Positions 1 through 8,156 of a DNA stretch of 12,500 bases are shown here, piece by piece. The position numbers were made by a program, and so were the translations under genes. This DNA is from Chrysomallon squamiferum (Eukaryota; Mollusca; Gastropoda; Neomphalida; Peltospiridae): the NCBI GenBank assembly GCA_012295275.1, contig CM022675.1:270240-282739 (forward strand). Reading direction: 5' to 3'. Position 1 is the stretch's first letter. Every line of letters begins with the position of its first letter. A model generated the notes under the pieces. That model was not told the origin of the DNA, made no database searches, and saw only the letters and a list, made by a program, of their open reading frames with translations.

Positions 1-235
1 GGAAATATTTTCATAAAAGATATAATAAATAAACAAAATTAGATTAGTGTAATCTATTTTTTTTTTTTTTCTTTTTTTTTCCACTCATATTTAATCGCAT
101 TTACTCTGATTAAAAATGAAAATTAATTCCCTTTGAAAAGTTTAATCGTCTTGGTATTTATAACAGTGAATTAACTTCTATTTAAAATCTCTGGATCGAA
201 AACTGACAGGTTTTTTTTATTATTATTATTTTCAT

Positions 236-245
236 TTTATTTATT
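236..245 (-). terminator. Poly(A) signals of the EF-hand gene
   Basis: Two overlapping AATAAA hexamers (minus strand, AATAAATAAA) lie 93-102 bases past the TGA stop. This is a normal position for a short 3' UTR. A further AATAA-like word lies near 216-221. The region is very AT-rich, so the exact cleavage site cannot be fixed. Confidence 0.45.
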
Positions 246-337
246 CTCCTTATTTTTTTAATTATTATTTTTTTTTTAGTTATTAATTTTGTTGTTCTAG
301 TTCTGCCATTTAAAGAGTGACTCGAGTGAACCAGGCT

Positions 338-608
338 TCACTGCGTCGCTTTAATTTCTGCATTTTCTTGTTTCGGTGGCAAATCTTTTTGAATTTTGAT
401 CCGACACAGCAAGTTGATGAACTTTGGTAAGTCTATGGTTTTGCTCGGCCCGGCCGTGCTCTTCAAAAACATCTCGATCTCTCGCTCTTCCAGGTACCTC
501 CCGCTTCCGGTTTTCAACGTCTTCATGGTGTCCCAGCACTTCTCCATGTCGACGCAGCCGCTGTGATCCTTCTCGAGTTGGTGGAACAACGTCAGGTACT
601 CGTGTGCA
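338..608 (-). CDS. Coding exon 3 of the EF-hand gene (EF-hands 3 and 4, stop)
   Basis: The 271-nt terminal exon starts after a pyrimidine-rich acceptor (ACTTGTTTTCAG, ending at 609) and stops at TGA (340-338). It encodes residues 73-162. The third hand has the loop EKDHSGCVDMEK (85-96), where position 1 is Glu and position 12 is Lys instead of the usual bidentate Glu. The fourth hand (around 124-135) has Gly-Pro-Ser in the loop and has lost its calcium ligands apart from Asp132. The aromatic and aliphatic helix positions are kept (Leu80, Phe81, Trp98, Met101, Phe120, Phe136, Leu139), so the C-lobe probably folds without tight calcium binding. The tail is hydrophilic. A stop-free minus-strand frame overlapping 351-665 is out of frame with the fold and is a shadow. 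Confidence 0.88.
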
Positions 609-783
609 CTGAAAACAAGTAAACAAATAAACAGATAAAAGAAAAAGATATGTTTTTGTATGCAAAAATCAGTTTACGTGTAGGTGAATAACTACAGGTT
701 TTACTGTAGATAAAAAAAAAGAATGATCGAAAAGGAAAGAAGAAGAAAGAAAGACCGAGAGAGAAAGATAGGGGAGTACACAT

Positions 784-859
<76 letters not shown>

Positions 860-941
860 ATTCTTTTTCGGGAGAATGTTAAAATAACAAAACAACAGCG
901 TACTACTTCTACTCTACTACTACTACCACCAGTACTGCTGC

Positions 942-995
<54 letters not shown>

Positions 996-1456
996 CAGAA
1001 TCAAAACACGCTGGAAATTATTTTCAAGCTGGTAAGATCACGACATATTTTCTGTAACGTAAATTCCTCCGATTGCGGGTCTCTCTCAGGAAATTACCTT
1101 AAACTAACCGAGATTGAAACAAGCTTAAATTCCAGACCTAGCCACCGAACGACTCTTTCTGTTTAAATTTCAAAGGTACAGCTATTTGGCATTAGTACGT
1201 GATATGTCGAAAACGCTAAACCACAAAATGTTTCGGAAACTTCTGAACTTTGCTGTTCATCTCGGTTTTCTTATGTCACCAAAACTAGAAAAAATTGTAT
1301 TTTCTTTGACGTTTTAGCATTCATTTGACAAAAAGAATAAAAATATATATTTTTTTTTTTTTTTTAAAGTCACGAATCCCCTAGTTACATTGAAGTTTTT
1401 ATCGTAATTACAAACAAAAATAAAAAAAGATTAGATTTAATTATACCGATAGGCAG

Positions 1457-1494
<38 letters not shown>

Positions 1495-4400
1495 ATTAAA
1501 TAAAAAAAAAAAACATTAATTAAAAAAATGCATGTAGTAAAATACAAATTATATCCTGTGTTTTCATAAATTGTTTTCTATGCGTTTTATCAAAACAAAT
1601 AAATAAATAAAATAACATCTCAAGACCCGGATGTCAGCTCGACTGATTGAAAAACGTGTACACGCATTTAACAGTTCGTATTAAACACGTAAACCTCCAG
1701 TCTGTGCGTGAGTCTCATCTAGTAAATATCAAAGGTCAAGGTCAGTTTTTTTTTTTTTTTCTTCCATATTGTCAACGTAAGCGGGAAACCAGCGATAGTT
1801 GCAACAACAACGACAACGACAATAACGACAGCAACAAGTAGAAGTAATAGTTGTATAATTAACAGTAATATTTGTAACAGTATAGAAAGTAGTAGTACTA
1901 GTATTGTTAGCAGTAGTTGTAGTAGCTGTCGTGGTTTACTAGTAGAAATAGTAGTAATAGCAGTAACAGTAGTAGTAGCAGTAACAGCAGTAGTAGTTGT
2001 AGTAGTAGTTGATATAGTGGTAGAAGAGCCTAATAAAGGTAGATTAGTTAACTTATTTATTTATTTACTTACTTACTTACTTACTTAGTTACTTACTTAC
2101 TTACTTACTTATTTATTCTTTCTTTTAACTGCTTGGTTTCAATTTAATGTCATTTCTTTTTTATATTATTATTTTATTATTTTATTTTTCAGCTGTTATT
2201 CAGACTGTACGAGGTATAAATGTCACGTGGTAGACATCCCACTGTTTCGTAGTAAATTAAAATACATTGATTGTGTTCTCAGAACAACAGATGGCGCTGC
2301 TGTTTGTTAGATTCTAGAACGCCGTGTCGAAACAGTATATTCATTGTTTATTCTTACACTTATCAGCAGCAGATGGCGCATTAATTAACGTAGAAGCAGA
2401 AAACATAAATTAATACAATAGGATCAAATAAAACAAACGAAACGAAACAAAAATAAATTAATAAAAAATAAATAAATAAACAAAAAAATGTATATATTTG
2501 TAAATGAAGTGAAATGAAATAATCTAAAATAAATAGCCGACGTTAATAAAATAGCAATGGCACAAAATAAAATAAATAGAATGAATAAAAATAAAATAAT
2601 ATAAATGAAATGAAATAAAATAATATGAAATAAATGAAATAAATGAAATCAATAAAATAATAATAAAATGCAATAAAATAAAGTAAAACAAAATAAGATA
2701 AAACAATAAAATATTTGCTGAGAACTTTTCATATTCTAAAACCCTGGTAACGTCGAAAGACTCATTTTATTGTTGTGTGTTGGCTGGAACGGGAAATACT
2801 TACTCCGAGCCGATGGTGTTGTAGAACTGCTGGAACTCCCACAGACTGAGCTCGTTGTTGTTGTCTTTGTCAAACACGCCGAACATGATCTCCGCCTCCT
2901 CGTGCGTCAGGTGGAACTCGGTCTGGAGCATGCGCAGAGCGTCTTCCTTTTTCAACCGCCTCACGAAGTTTTTGACGTATTTGTCAAATATCGCCTGAAC
3001 TTCAGTTCTGAAAAATAATAATAATAATAGCATTAACGACAACAGCAACAACAACAACAATAACAAAAACTAAAATAATAAAATAACAATAACTACAACA
3101 GCAGCAGCAGCAACTACAACAATAACAAAAACAAAAACGAGAACAGCAATAATAAAAAACAACAACAACAACAGCAGCAGCAACAACAAAAACAACAACA
3201 ACAATAATAATCATAATAAATATAAACGTAATCATAATCATAAAAGTAATACACATTAGACACTCTTAGCAAACGCCATAACATTTGTTCTGTACTGTAA
3301 ATTCCACCTACTGCGGATCGCGAAGATTTATCACCAGGACGTTACATCTAAAACCATGAACGATCAAAAGTGACTTAAATTTCAGCCCTAAATAGTACAC
3401 GAGTTAGAAAGTAAGTAGAGCAAATTAAAAAAGTGAAATAAGTAAACTGGAATTAGTTTAAACATTTTTTCGTAATCTGTGGTAAAGATATAAAACTTTT
3501 GGAGAAAATTTGAAAAGCTGCTTTAAAGTACAATGAAAATAAAGCCACACATTCACATCCACATAATCACGCGCACGCCAAATACACTCAGACTCACACT
3601 TATAACCTCAAAAACTCATTCGAATACACAAATAAATATACTTTCCATACATGCACACAAATACAAATACCACTCGCAAACACTCACACATTCACATACA
3701 TAAACACGTTCACACACACTCACACACACACACACACACACGCACGCACTCTCTCTCACATACTTATACACTCATGCATATATAAACACAGAGATACGCA
3801 CATACACTCATACATCCACATTCATAAAACACTCACAGGTGCATACACAACTAACATACAAACACACAAAAAACACCTACTCACACAAACACAGTTTGTT
3901 ACATCTGCTTTTGTTTCTAGTCACTGTAGCTGTTAATCTTCAACATCGGCATGTTTCGCTATCTTAATTTTTTATAAAGACTACGTCAGGCACGTTGTTG
4001 CTGTAAGTAACAGCTGCATTTACAGAAACTTGAAAGTCCACTCAACAAACATCGTTAGTGGCGACGGCTTTGTGCAAACACGGTGACAAGCAGAACACGA
4101 AAATGAATCGGACGACGACGTTATTCGTCCAACAAGTAAATGATGTTTGCTTTGAGAACTTACATGCGTCTGTGCGTATTCGCGTTCACGTATGTATGTA
4201 CATTATAATACACTGATATACTCATATGCATGCATCCACGTAGAAACAAAAACAAACATTACGTTAAATACATAATAAACGATTTGATCTTCAGATATTT
4301 TCTTGTTGATTTTTTATAAACAACAATATGAAGCAATCTTCTAAAACCAAACAAAAGGCTAGTAAAGACTTGTAGCTAGAAGAAGATAACGAAAAATGAA

Positions 4401-5042
4401 ACAAAAAAACGAAACAACAAACGAAAGAAAAATTAAATGAGAGAAAGAAAAAAAATGAAACAAAGGAGAGAAAGAAAAATGAAACAAACGAAAGAGAGAA
4501 AAAAGGTTTAAAAAAAATTAAAAAAAAAAAAAGAAAAAAGAAAGTAATAATTAAAAAATGTAAAGGGAAAACAGTGTTGCCCATTGCTTGAAAATAACCC
4601 ACGTTAACACACAGCTTTATTTAAACTCAGATAACCGAGTATCACGTGAAAACAAACACACGTACAGACAACACATAACGACAGAACCTAATCTCATCTG
4701 TAGACACCAGCTCAACAACTGTAGTGAAACACGTAAACAGACTAACGTAAGAATTTAAATATTTGTGTATATACGAACTACGCTAGTTCAGCTATCAAAA
4801 CACGCCACCCACACTATCTAACCCTCGCGCACACGCCTGTTTGAAGAGGGGTGGGGGAACACAATGACACTTTTCTAATTCACGCAGAAAGAAATCTTTT
4901 ACAGACACTTGAAGTTCAAAGTGGTGCTCGTCTACAAGTTATTTTAAGAAAAGAAAAAAAAATTGGTGAAAAAGAAATGAAAACGATTGTTCAGTGAATT
5001 GAAATAGAAATATTCAATACAAAAGGAAGACTATTCAAAGAT

Positions 5043-5104
<62 letters not shown>

Positions 5105-5437
5105 AATAAAAAATCTGACGTATATATAAATATACATGTAAATGTTTGTAGATAAATCCACAGATACGTCCACAGATTCACAAACATATATACACAGACA
5201 CACACAAACACGCGCACACACACACACACACACGCAGTGACACAAACAATAAAAAAAAAAAAAAGCTGTAGGCTTAAATCACGTTAACAGTCGACAGACT
5301 TCCGACACCCCGGAGATAACAACGACGATAACAACGTTGTAAATTACAGCAACATCCTACCTCGGTGATGTAACATTTACACACAATTAACCCGCGAAAT
5401 AAGTCAAACCGTCTGACACTTACAAACACTTCACCAT
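338..5437 (-). CDS. EF-hand (calmodulin-like) protein, complete three-exon gene
   Basis: The split coding sequence is 5437-5424, 3007-2804 and 608-338 on the minus strand. It totals 489 nt, giving 162 residues plus TGA. Both introns begin GTAAGT, end CAG and are phase 2; the split codons read Leu5 (TT|A) and Asp73 (GA|T). The spacing of the four 12-residue EF loops (about 16-27, 51-62, 85-96, 124-135) is close to calmodulin's, and the length is typical of four-hand calcium sensors or buffers. Loop 2 is canonical: Asp51, Asp53, Asn55, Glu57, Ser59 and Glu62. Loop 1 is basic and has no ligands. Loop 3 keeps Asp87, Ser89, Gly90 and Asp93 but has Glu at position 1 and Lys at 12. Loop 4 keeps only Ile131 and Asp132 of the pattern. 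There is no signal peptide or membrane segment, so it is probably cytosolic. The tail after residue 144 is Lys/Gln/Glu-rich. I do not recognise an ortholog. Exons 2 and 3 are secure; exon 1 is a prediction. Confidence 0.78.
787..856 (+). repeat. (GA)35 microsatellite in intron 2
   Basis: About 70 bp of pure GA dinucleotide. It is (TC)n on the transcribed gene's sense strand, roughly 180 bases upstream of the exon 3 acceptor. Confidence 0.98.
942..988 (+). repeat. (TAA)n microsatellite
   Basis: A pure TAA trinucleotide tract. An imperfect TAC/CTG triplet stretch (900-941) precedes it, and the first copy of the dispersed repeat follows about 55 bases later. Confidence 0.97.
1043..1140 (+). repeat. 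Dispersed repeat, copy 1 (intron 2)
   Basis: This segment aligns by eye with 3281-3390 in the same orientation. Shared blocks are TCTGTA-N-GTAAATTCC, a GCGG-TC block, and a 3' end of the form CTTAAATTYCAG-CCTA. The copies are diverged, with indels in the middle. The family is not identified. Confidence 0.6.
1458..1492 (+). repeat. (ATT)n microsatellite
   Basis: A pure ATT run of about 35 bp, followed by A-rich low-complexity sequence to about 1530. Confidence 0.96.
1800..2035 (+). repeat. Imperfect ACA/AGT triplet-repeat region
   Basis: It starts as ACA/ACG triplets (to about 1835) and changes to AGT/AGC/AAC triplets with interruptions. The stretch 1950-2015 uses the same AGT, AGC, AAC and TTGATR words as the 60-bp array at 11228-11478. 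Confidence 0.9.
2053..2116 (+). repeat. (TTAC/TTAT)n tetranucleotide repeat
   Basis: TTAT units pass into TTAC units and back. A single TTAG interruption sits near 2085-2090. Confidence 0.95.
2284..2379 (+). promoter_or_regulatory. Pair of CTCF-like motifs, same orientation
   Basis: Two copies of the core CAGATGGCGC lie 82 bases apart, both on the plus strand. The 14-mer at 2366-2379 (GCAGCAGATGGCGC) matches the vertebrate-type consensus CCASYAGRKGGCRS at 13 of 14 positions. The one at 2284-2297 matches 12 of 14. Flanking bases differ, so the pair is not a simple duplication. CTCF occurs across bilaterian animals; binding here is an inference. Confidence 0.45.
2400..2710 (+). repeat. AAAAT/AATAAA-rich low-complexity tract
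   Basis: About 300 bp of imperfect tetra-, penta- and hexamers (AAATA, AAATG, AAAAT) with no G-rich interruptions. The minus-strand frame here, a string of Phe, Ile, Leu and Tyr, is an artefact of this composition. Confidence 0.9.
2804..3007 (-). CDS. Coding exon 2 of the EF-hand gene (EF-hands 1 and 2)
   Basis: The 204-nt exon encodes residues 5-73, the N-terminal lobe. The acceptor is TTTTTCAG, ending at 3008, and the donor is GTAAGT from 2803. Both edges are phase 2, so the exon is symmetric. It carries a degenerate first EF-hand (loop about 16-27, basic and ligand-free). It then carries a canonical second one, with an entering helix around residues 40-50, the loop DKDNNNELSLWE (51-62), and an exiting helix starting Phe-Gln-Gln-Phe. 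Its GC content is clearly above that of the flanking intron. An opposite-strand open frame over the same bases is only a shadow. Confidence 0.9.
3010..3215 (+). repeat. AAC/AAT/CAG triplet-rich tract
   Basis: Imperfect AAC, AAT and CAG triplets begin immediately upstream of exon 2 on the gene strand. On that strand the tract is T-rich and supplies the pyrimidine run before the splice acceptor. The Val/Cys/Ile-rich minus-strand frame over it is not a protein. Confidence 0.93.
3281..3390 (+). repeat. Dispersed repeat, copy 2 (intron 1)
   Basis: Diverged partner of 1043-1140. Both copies follow a TAA/AAC triplet tract on their left side. No poly(A) tail, target-site duplication or tRNA-like head is evident. 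Confidence 0.6.
3550..3900 (+). repeat. Imperfect CA-rich tract with (CA)n core
   Basis: About 350 bp of CACA, CATA and ACTCACA words, with a purer (CA)n core at about 3713-3740. It looks like a decayed CA microsatellite. Confidence 0.9.
4375..4560 (+). repeat. Purine-rich GAAA/AAAG tract
   Basis: A nearly all-purine stretch of GAAA, GAGA and poly(A) words with scattered ACs. The minus-strand Phe/Ser-rich frame here comes from it. Confidence 0.88.
5046..5103 (+). repeat. (TAA)n microsatellite in intron 1
   Basis: About 58 bp of pure TAA trinucleotide. Confidence 0.97.
5195..5234 (+). repeat. (CA)n microsatellite
   Basis: A CA run with CG interruptions (CACGCG). The core (CA)n is at about 5214-5232, some 190 bases downstream of predicted exon 1 on the gene strand. 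Confidence 0.93.
5424..5437 (-). CDS. Coding exon 1 of the EF-hand gene (start codon, 14 nt)
   Basis: This short exon encodes Met-Val-Lys-Cys and the first two bases of Leu5. The ATG (5437-5435) has a strong Kozak context, GCCATGG with G at -3 and +4. The exon ends at a textbook donor, GTAAGTG, whose first base is 5423. It leaves two bases over, which is what exon 2 needs, and the joined start Met-Val-Lys-Cys-Leu-Thr-Glu resembles the short N-terminus of calmodulin-type proteins. A TATA box lies 41 bases upstream. Because the coding part is so short, chance cannot be excluded. A competing first exon with the same phase lies at 4225-4164. Confidence 0.62.
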
Positions 5438-5472
5438 GGCAACGGTCACATGAGTGGAAAACAATCATCCGG

Positions 5473-5478
5473 TTTATA
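5473..5478 (-). promoter_or_regulatory. Candidate TATA box of the EF-hand gene
   Basis: The minus strand reads GGCTATAAACC here. The first T of TATAAA lies 41 bases upstream of the predicted ATG (5437). A start site about 25-32 bases downstream would fall near 5453-5446 and leave a 5' leader of only about 8-15 bases. An initiator-like CTCA lies at 5454-5451. TATA-like words are common in AT-rich DNA, so the support comes from its position before the Kozak ATG. Confidence 0.4.
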
Positions 5479-5694
5479 GCCATTAAATTGTCGAGAAATT
5501 GAACATAGAGGAAACGATTGACAAACAAAATATTTAAATGGCAGTTTGAAAGAAAATCAGAGGTAACGGGGTTTGAATGAAGGAAATAAGTAATTATAAG
5601 ATTAAACGTGTTGACTTAGTAGCACATAAAAGTTAAACAAACTAGGCCGACGAAATATAATATTAATAATAACTGACACATACATATTTCAAAC

Positions 5695-5832
<138 letters not shown>

Positions 5833-5911
5833 AGACTGACAAAGAGAAAAAAATGACAGAGAAAACGAGAGGTGAGAGTCATACACACACACACAGAAAA
5901 GAAAGACAGAC

Positions 5912-5916
<5 letters not shown>

Positions 5917-6006
<90 letters not shown>
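5917..6006 (+). repeat. (GA)45 array upstream of the promoter
   Basis: About 90 bp of pure GA. It is separated from the 5700-5829 array by 87 bp that contain a short (CA)n and CAGA repeats. Confidence 0.98.
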
Positions 6007-6009
<3 letters not shown>

Positions 6010-6243
6010 TGATAAAATAAATGTATAATACAAGTGAAAGGAAACGAAAACGGCGATGTCAAGAAAAAACGTAACTGTTAAGAAATATAGAAACTTTGCG
6101 AGGTCAAGTTGCGTTTATTAACAAAACAACAGATAACTGTGAGTGTAGCTAAACTGTCTCCTGGTCTCTTTTCTTTTCTTTTTTCTGTTTTTTCTTTTTA
6201 GCTGACATTTGTTTGTAATTATTTATATTTTAAAGTGATATGT

Positions 6244-6246
<3 letters not shown>

Positions 6247-6327
<81 letters not shown>
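6247..6327 (+). repeat. (GA)40 array
   Basis: About 81 bp of pure GA, the third in the cluster, with 240 bp of ordinary AT-rich sequence before it. The Arg-Glu or Ser-Leu strings in its frames are artefacts. Confidence 0.98.
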
Positions 6328-6329
<2 letters not shown>

Positions 6330-6330
<1 letters not shown>

Positions 6331-7090
6331 GAATCAACGAGAAAAAGAATTGTTTATAAACGTTGAAAGAAAGACACAGGTGGTGATGACAGAGACAAAA
6401 CAGCAGCAGACACGAGTAGGTGTCTGGTTTCAAATAAAACTGATATTAATCTTTCACACGAAACCGAAATAAGTCGCTGTTGACCGCAATATTCTCTAAA
6501 TTCATCAAAACCTTGAAGTATTATTCTCCCCGTGTTATCTCTTAATCAGTGTGAGATATCTGATATATTAACTGCGCTGGGTTATTACACCGACAGCGAA
6601 ACCCTGTAAAACCTATCAATAAAAACTCTGTCAACTGTCTAAAGCTGGGACATTCTCCGTCGGGCCGTTTTTTTTGTTTATTTTTTTTTCATTCTAATAT
6701 CAACCAAAATAAAAGTTTAATATCAGTCTACTGAATCTGAATATCTGCCGCGTGATGCGTAACATTAACAACGGAACCAGTCACCCATGTTCGTCTGATG
6801 GAGGGAATTGTGTCAGTGTATTTTTGACAGACACTTTACGTGGATTTGTACGACACTTTGAAGAGACGTTTGTGTTTTTTAGGTAACGTTTCGCCGCGGG
6901 ATCAGCTTGTAGTCTCTCCATAAACAGCTTTTATATTCTGACAGATCTCGCATGCACGACCTCTGTAGTTTTAAATGAAGGAAAGATTCCTAAAGGTTTG
7001 ATCATGTGACGCGATTTATGGTAACCATATCTTCAGCTTGCGAGACCGTGACTGTTTATTAATTAATTAATTTATTTAATATTTATTTAT
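6330..7090. other. Unannotated intergenic stretch
   Basis: About 750 bp of moderate-complexity sequence with stops in all frames. An AATAAA lies near 6618, a T-rich tract at 6668-6690, and one half of a diverged repeat pair at 6994-7034. No exon or RNA gene was found. Confidence 0.6.
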
Positions 7091-7264
7091 TTTATATATA
7101 TATATATATAGATACGCATAAAATCATGATGGCTATATTTTTCTTCACACTACTGCATACAATAAATGCAACCAGCTTTTCAGGAAACGAAATCAAGACG
7201 CTTTGTCTCGTCGAGGCTCGTGAAGTTAATTCATATAATGCGATTTGAAGTAACCATTTCATCA
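6994..7264 (+). repeat. Diverged direct-repeat pair of about 41 bp
   Basis: Copies at 6994-7034 and 7222-7264 share a GCGATTT core, then GTAACCAT or TAACCAT, and a similar left flank ending TCATRTRA. The distance between them is 228 bp. They could be copies of one unit or a decayed dispersed element. Confidence 0.4.
7084..7112 (+). repeat. AT-rich (TA)n tract
   Basis: TTATT words lead into about 18 bp of pure TA, then ATAGATA. Confidence 0.9.
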
Positions 7265-7860
7265 ATTAATCATTATAAAATCATAATATTTTAACACGCA
7301 CAGAGAGATACACAGAAACAATCATTCATTAGCACTGACACAAACAGACATACAAACTCACAAGACACATAAATTCACAATGTTAAAAATAAACATCACA
7401 GATTAAATATTTTGAAGGTTCCCATGATCCGCTCGCACAGGTAAAGCAGTCACGCACCAGGTGTTACAGGTGTATACGATAATTACAGTGTGTGTTTGTG
7501 TACCTGTCATCTTTAACGACACATTTCTTAATACACGGCTTTACATCACTGCTGTCACACACAGTGCAATATCACGTTTTATTTGACACAGCGAGCAAAA
7601 ATGTCGTATTGCCTCTTTTTATGTGTGTTGATTTTTTTACGACTGGCGTCCGCATAGCTTAGATAGCGTCTTCTGTTTGTTTTCTGCTGAATTCAGGTTT
7701 ATTTATCGGTTAATTTTCTTGCAAATTTTTTGTCACAACATCATATTGTATCTCTTTATTTTTATTATTTTTATTATTATTTACTGTCTTGTTTATATAT
7801 GTTAGCGTTAATTAAACTTCAACGAAAGCATTTTAATTTTAACAAAACCTAATCAAACAA
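7265..7860. other. Unannotated stretch
   Basis: About 600 bp of AT-rich sequence. It contains loose CACA/GACA words (7295-7370) and TTATT words (7755-7785). No open frame of note and no exon signals are supported. Confidence 0.55.
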
Positions 7861-7877
7861 TTTTAAGTTATTATACC

Positions 7878-7945
7878 TATGTATGTGTGTGTGTATGTGT
7901 GTGTATGTTTTGTGTCTGTGTGTGTGTATGTGTATGTATGTATGT
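7878..7945 (+). repeat. (GTGT/ATGT)n microsatellite
   Basis: Mixed TG and TATG units. A minus-strand His/Thr-rich frame across it is not coding. Confidence 0.92.
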
Positions 7946-8156
7946 AAATATCTATATATGTATATAGTTTTAGGATTTGAATATTCTGTCTTATGTATGT
8001 CTGATTATATGTCAATACACAGACACACTGGCTCAGGAGGACAAAGTCCAATCACGATGTAGATGTAGACTGAACGTGTGGCAAAATATCTATATATGTA
8101 TATAGTTTTTATGGATTTGAATATGCGTGTGTGTTTGTCTTATGTACGTCTGATTA
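7946..8156 (+). repeat. Local direct duplication, 138-bp offset
   Basis: Copy A (7946-8007) and copy B (8084-8156) both begin AAATATCTATATATGTATAT. They continue with a GGATTTGAATAT block and end at a CTTATGTAYGTCTGATTA block. Copy B has an extra 11 bases of GTGT-type sequence. The intervening 76 bp are unique. Apart from the indels only a few bases differ, so the duplication is fairly recent. Confidence 0.85.

Larger units (their letters stand above)
609..2803 (-). other. Intron 2 of the EF-hand gene
   Basis: This 2195-bp intron runs from GTAAGT to CAG. In plus coordinates it contains a (GA)35 array, (TAA)n and (ATT)n tracts, one copy of a dispersed repeat (about 1043-1140), and an AGT/ACA triplet region (about 1800-2035). 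Further on are a TTAC tetranucleotide run, two CTCF-like motifs (2284-2297 and 2366-2379) and an AAAAT/AATAAA-rich stretch (2400-2710). I see no additional exon. Confidence 0.75.
3008..5423 (-). other. Intron 1 of the EF-hand gene
   Basis: This is a 2416-bp intron if exon 1 is right. In plus coordinates it holds an AAC/AAT/CAG triplet stretch next to exon 2 (3010-3215), the second copy of the dispersed repeat (3281-3390) and a CA-rich tract (3550-3900). Beyond these are a purine-rich stretch (4375-4560), a pure (TAA)n array (5046-5103) and a (CA)n run (about 5195-5234). Region 3900-4370 has moderate complexity but no clear exon, apart from the candidate alternative first exon at 4225-4164. 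Region 4590-5040 shows nothing I can name. Confidence 0.6.

Noticed and set aside
351-665. Minus-strand 104-residue frame starting with a hydrophobic stretch like a signal peptide
   Set aside because: It overlaps exon 3 in another frame and runs through the splice acceptor. Its hydrophobic start is intronic pyrimidine-rich sequence.
2212-2229. TATAAA-like word with a CACGTG E-box in intron 2
   Set aside because: Both words are short and no exon or start site follows on either strand.
2770-3018. Plus-strand 82-residue frame over exon 2
   Set aside because: It is the antisense shadow of a clear EF-hand exon with correct splice sites on the other strand.
7648-7720. tRNA-like stretch starting CGCATAGCTTAGATAGC
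   Set aside because: The A-box is only partial, there is no proper B-box at the right distance and no complete cloverleaf.
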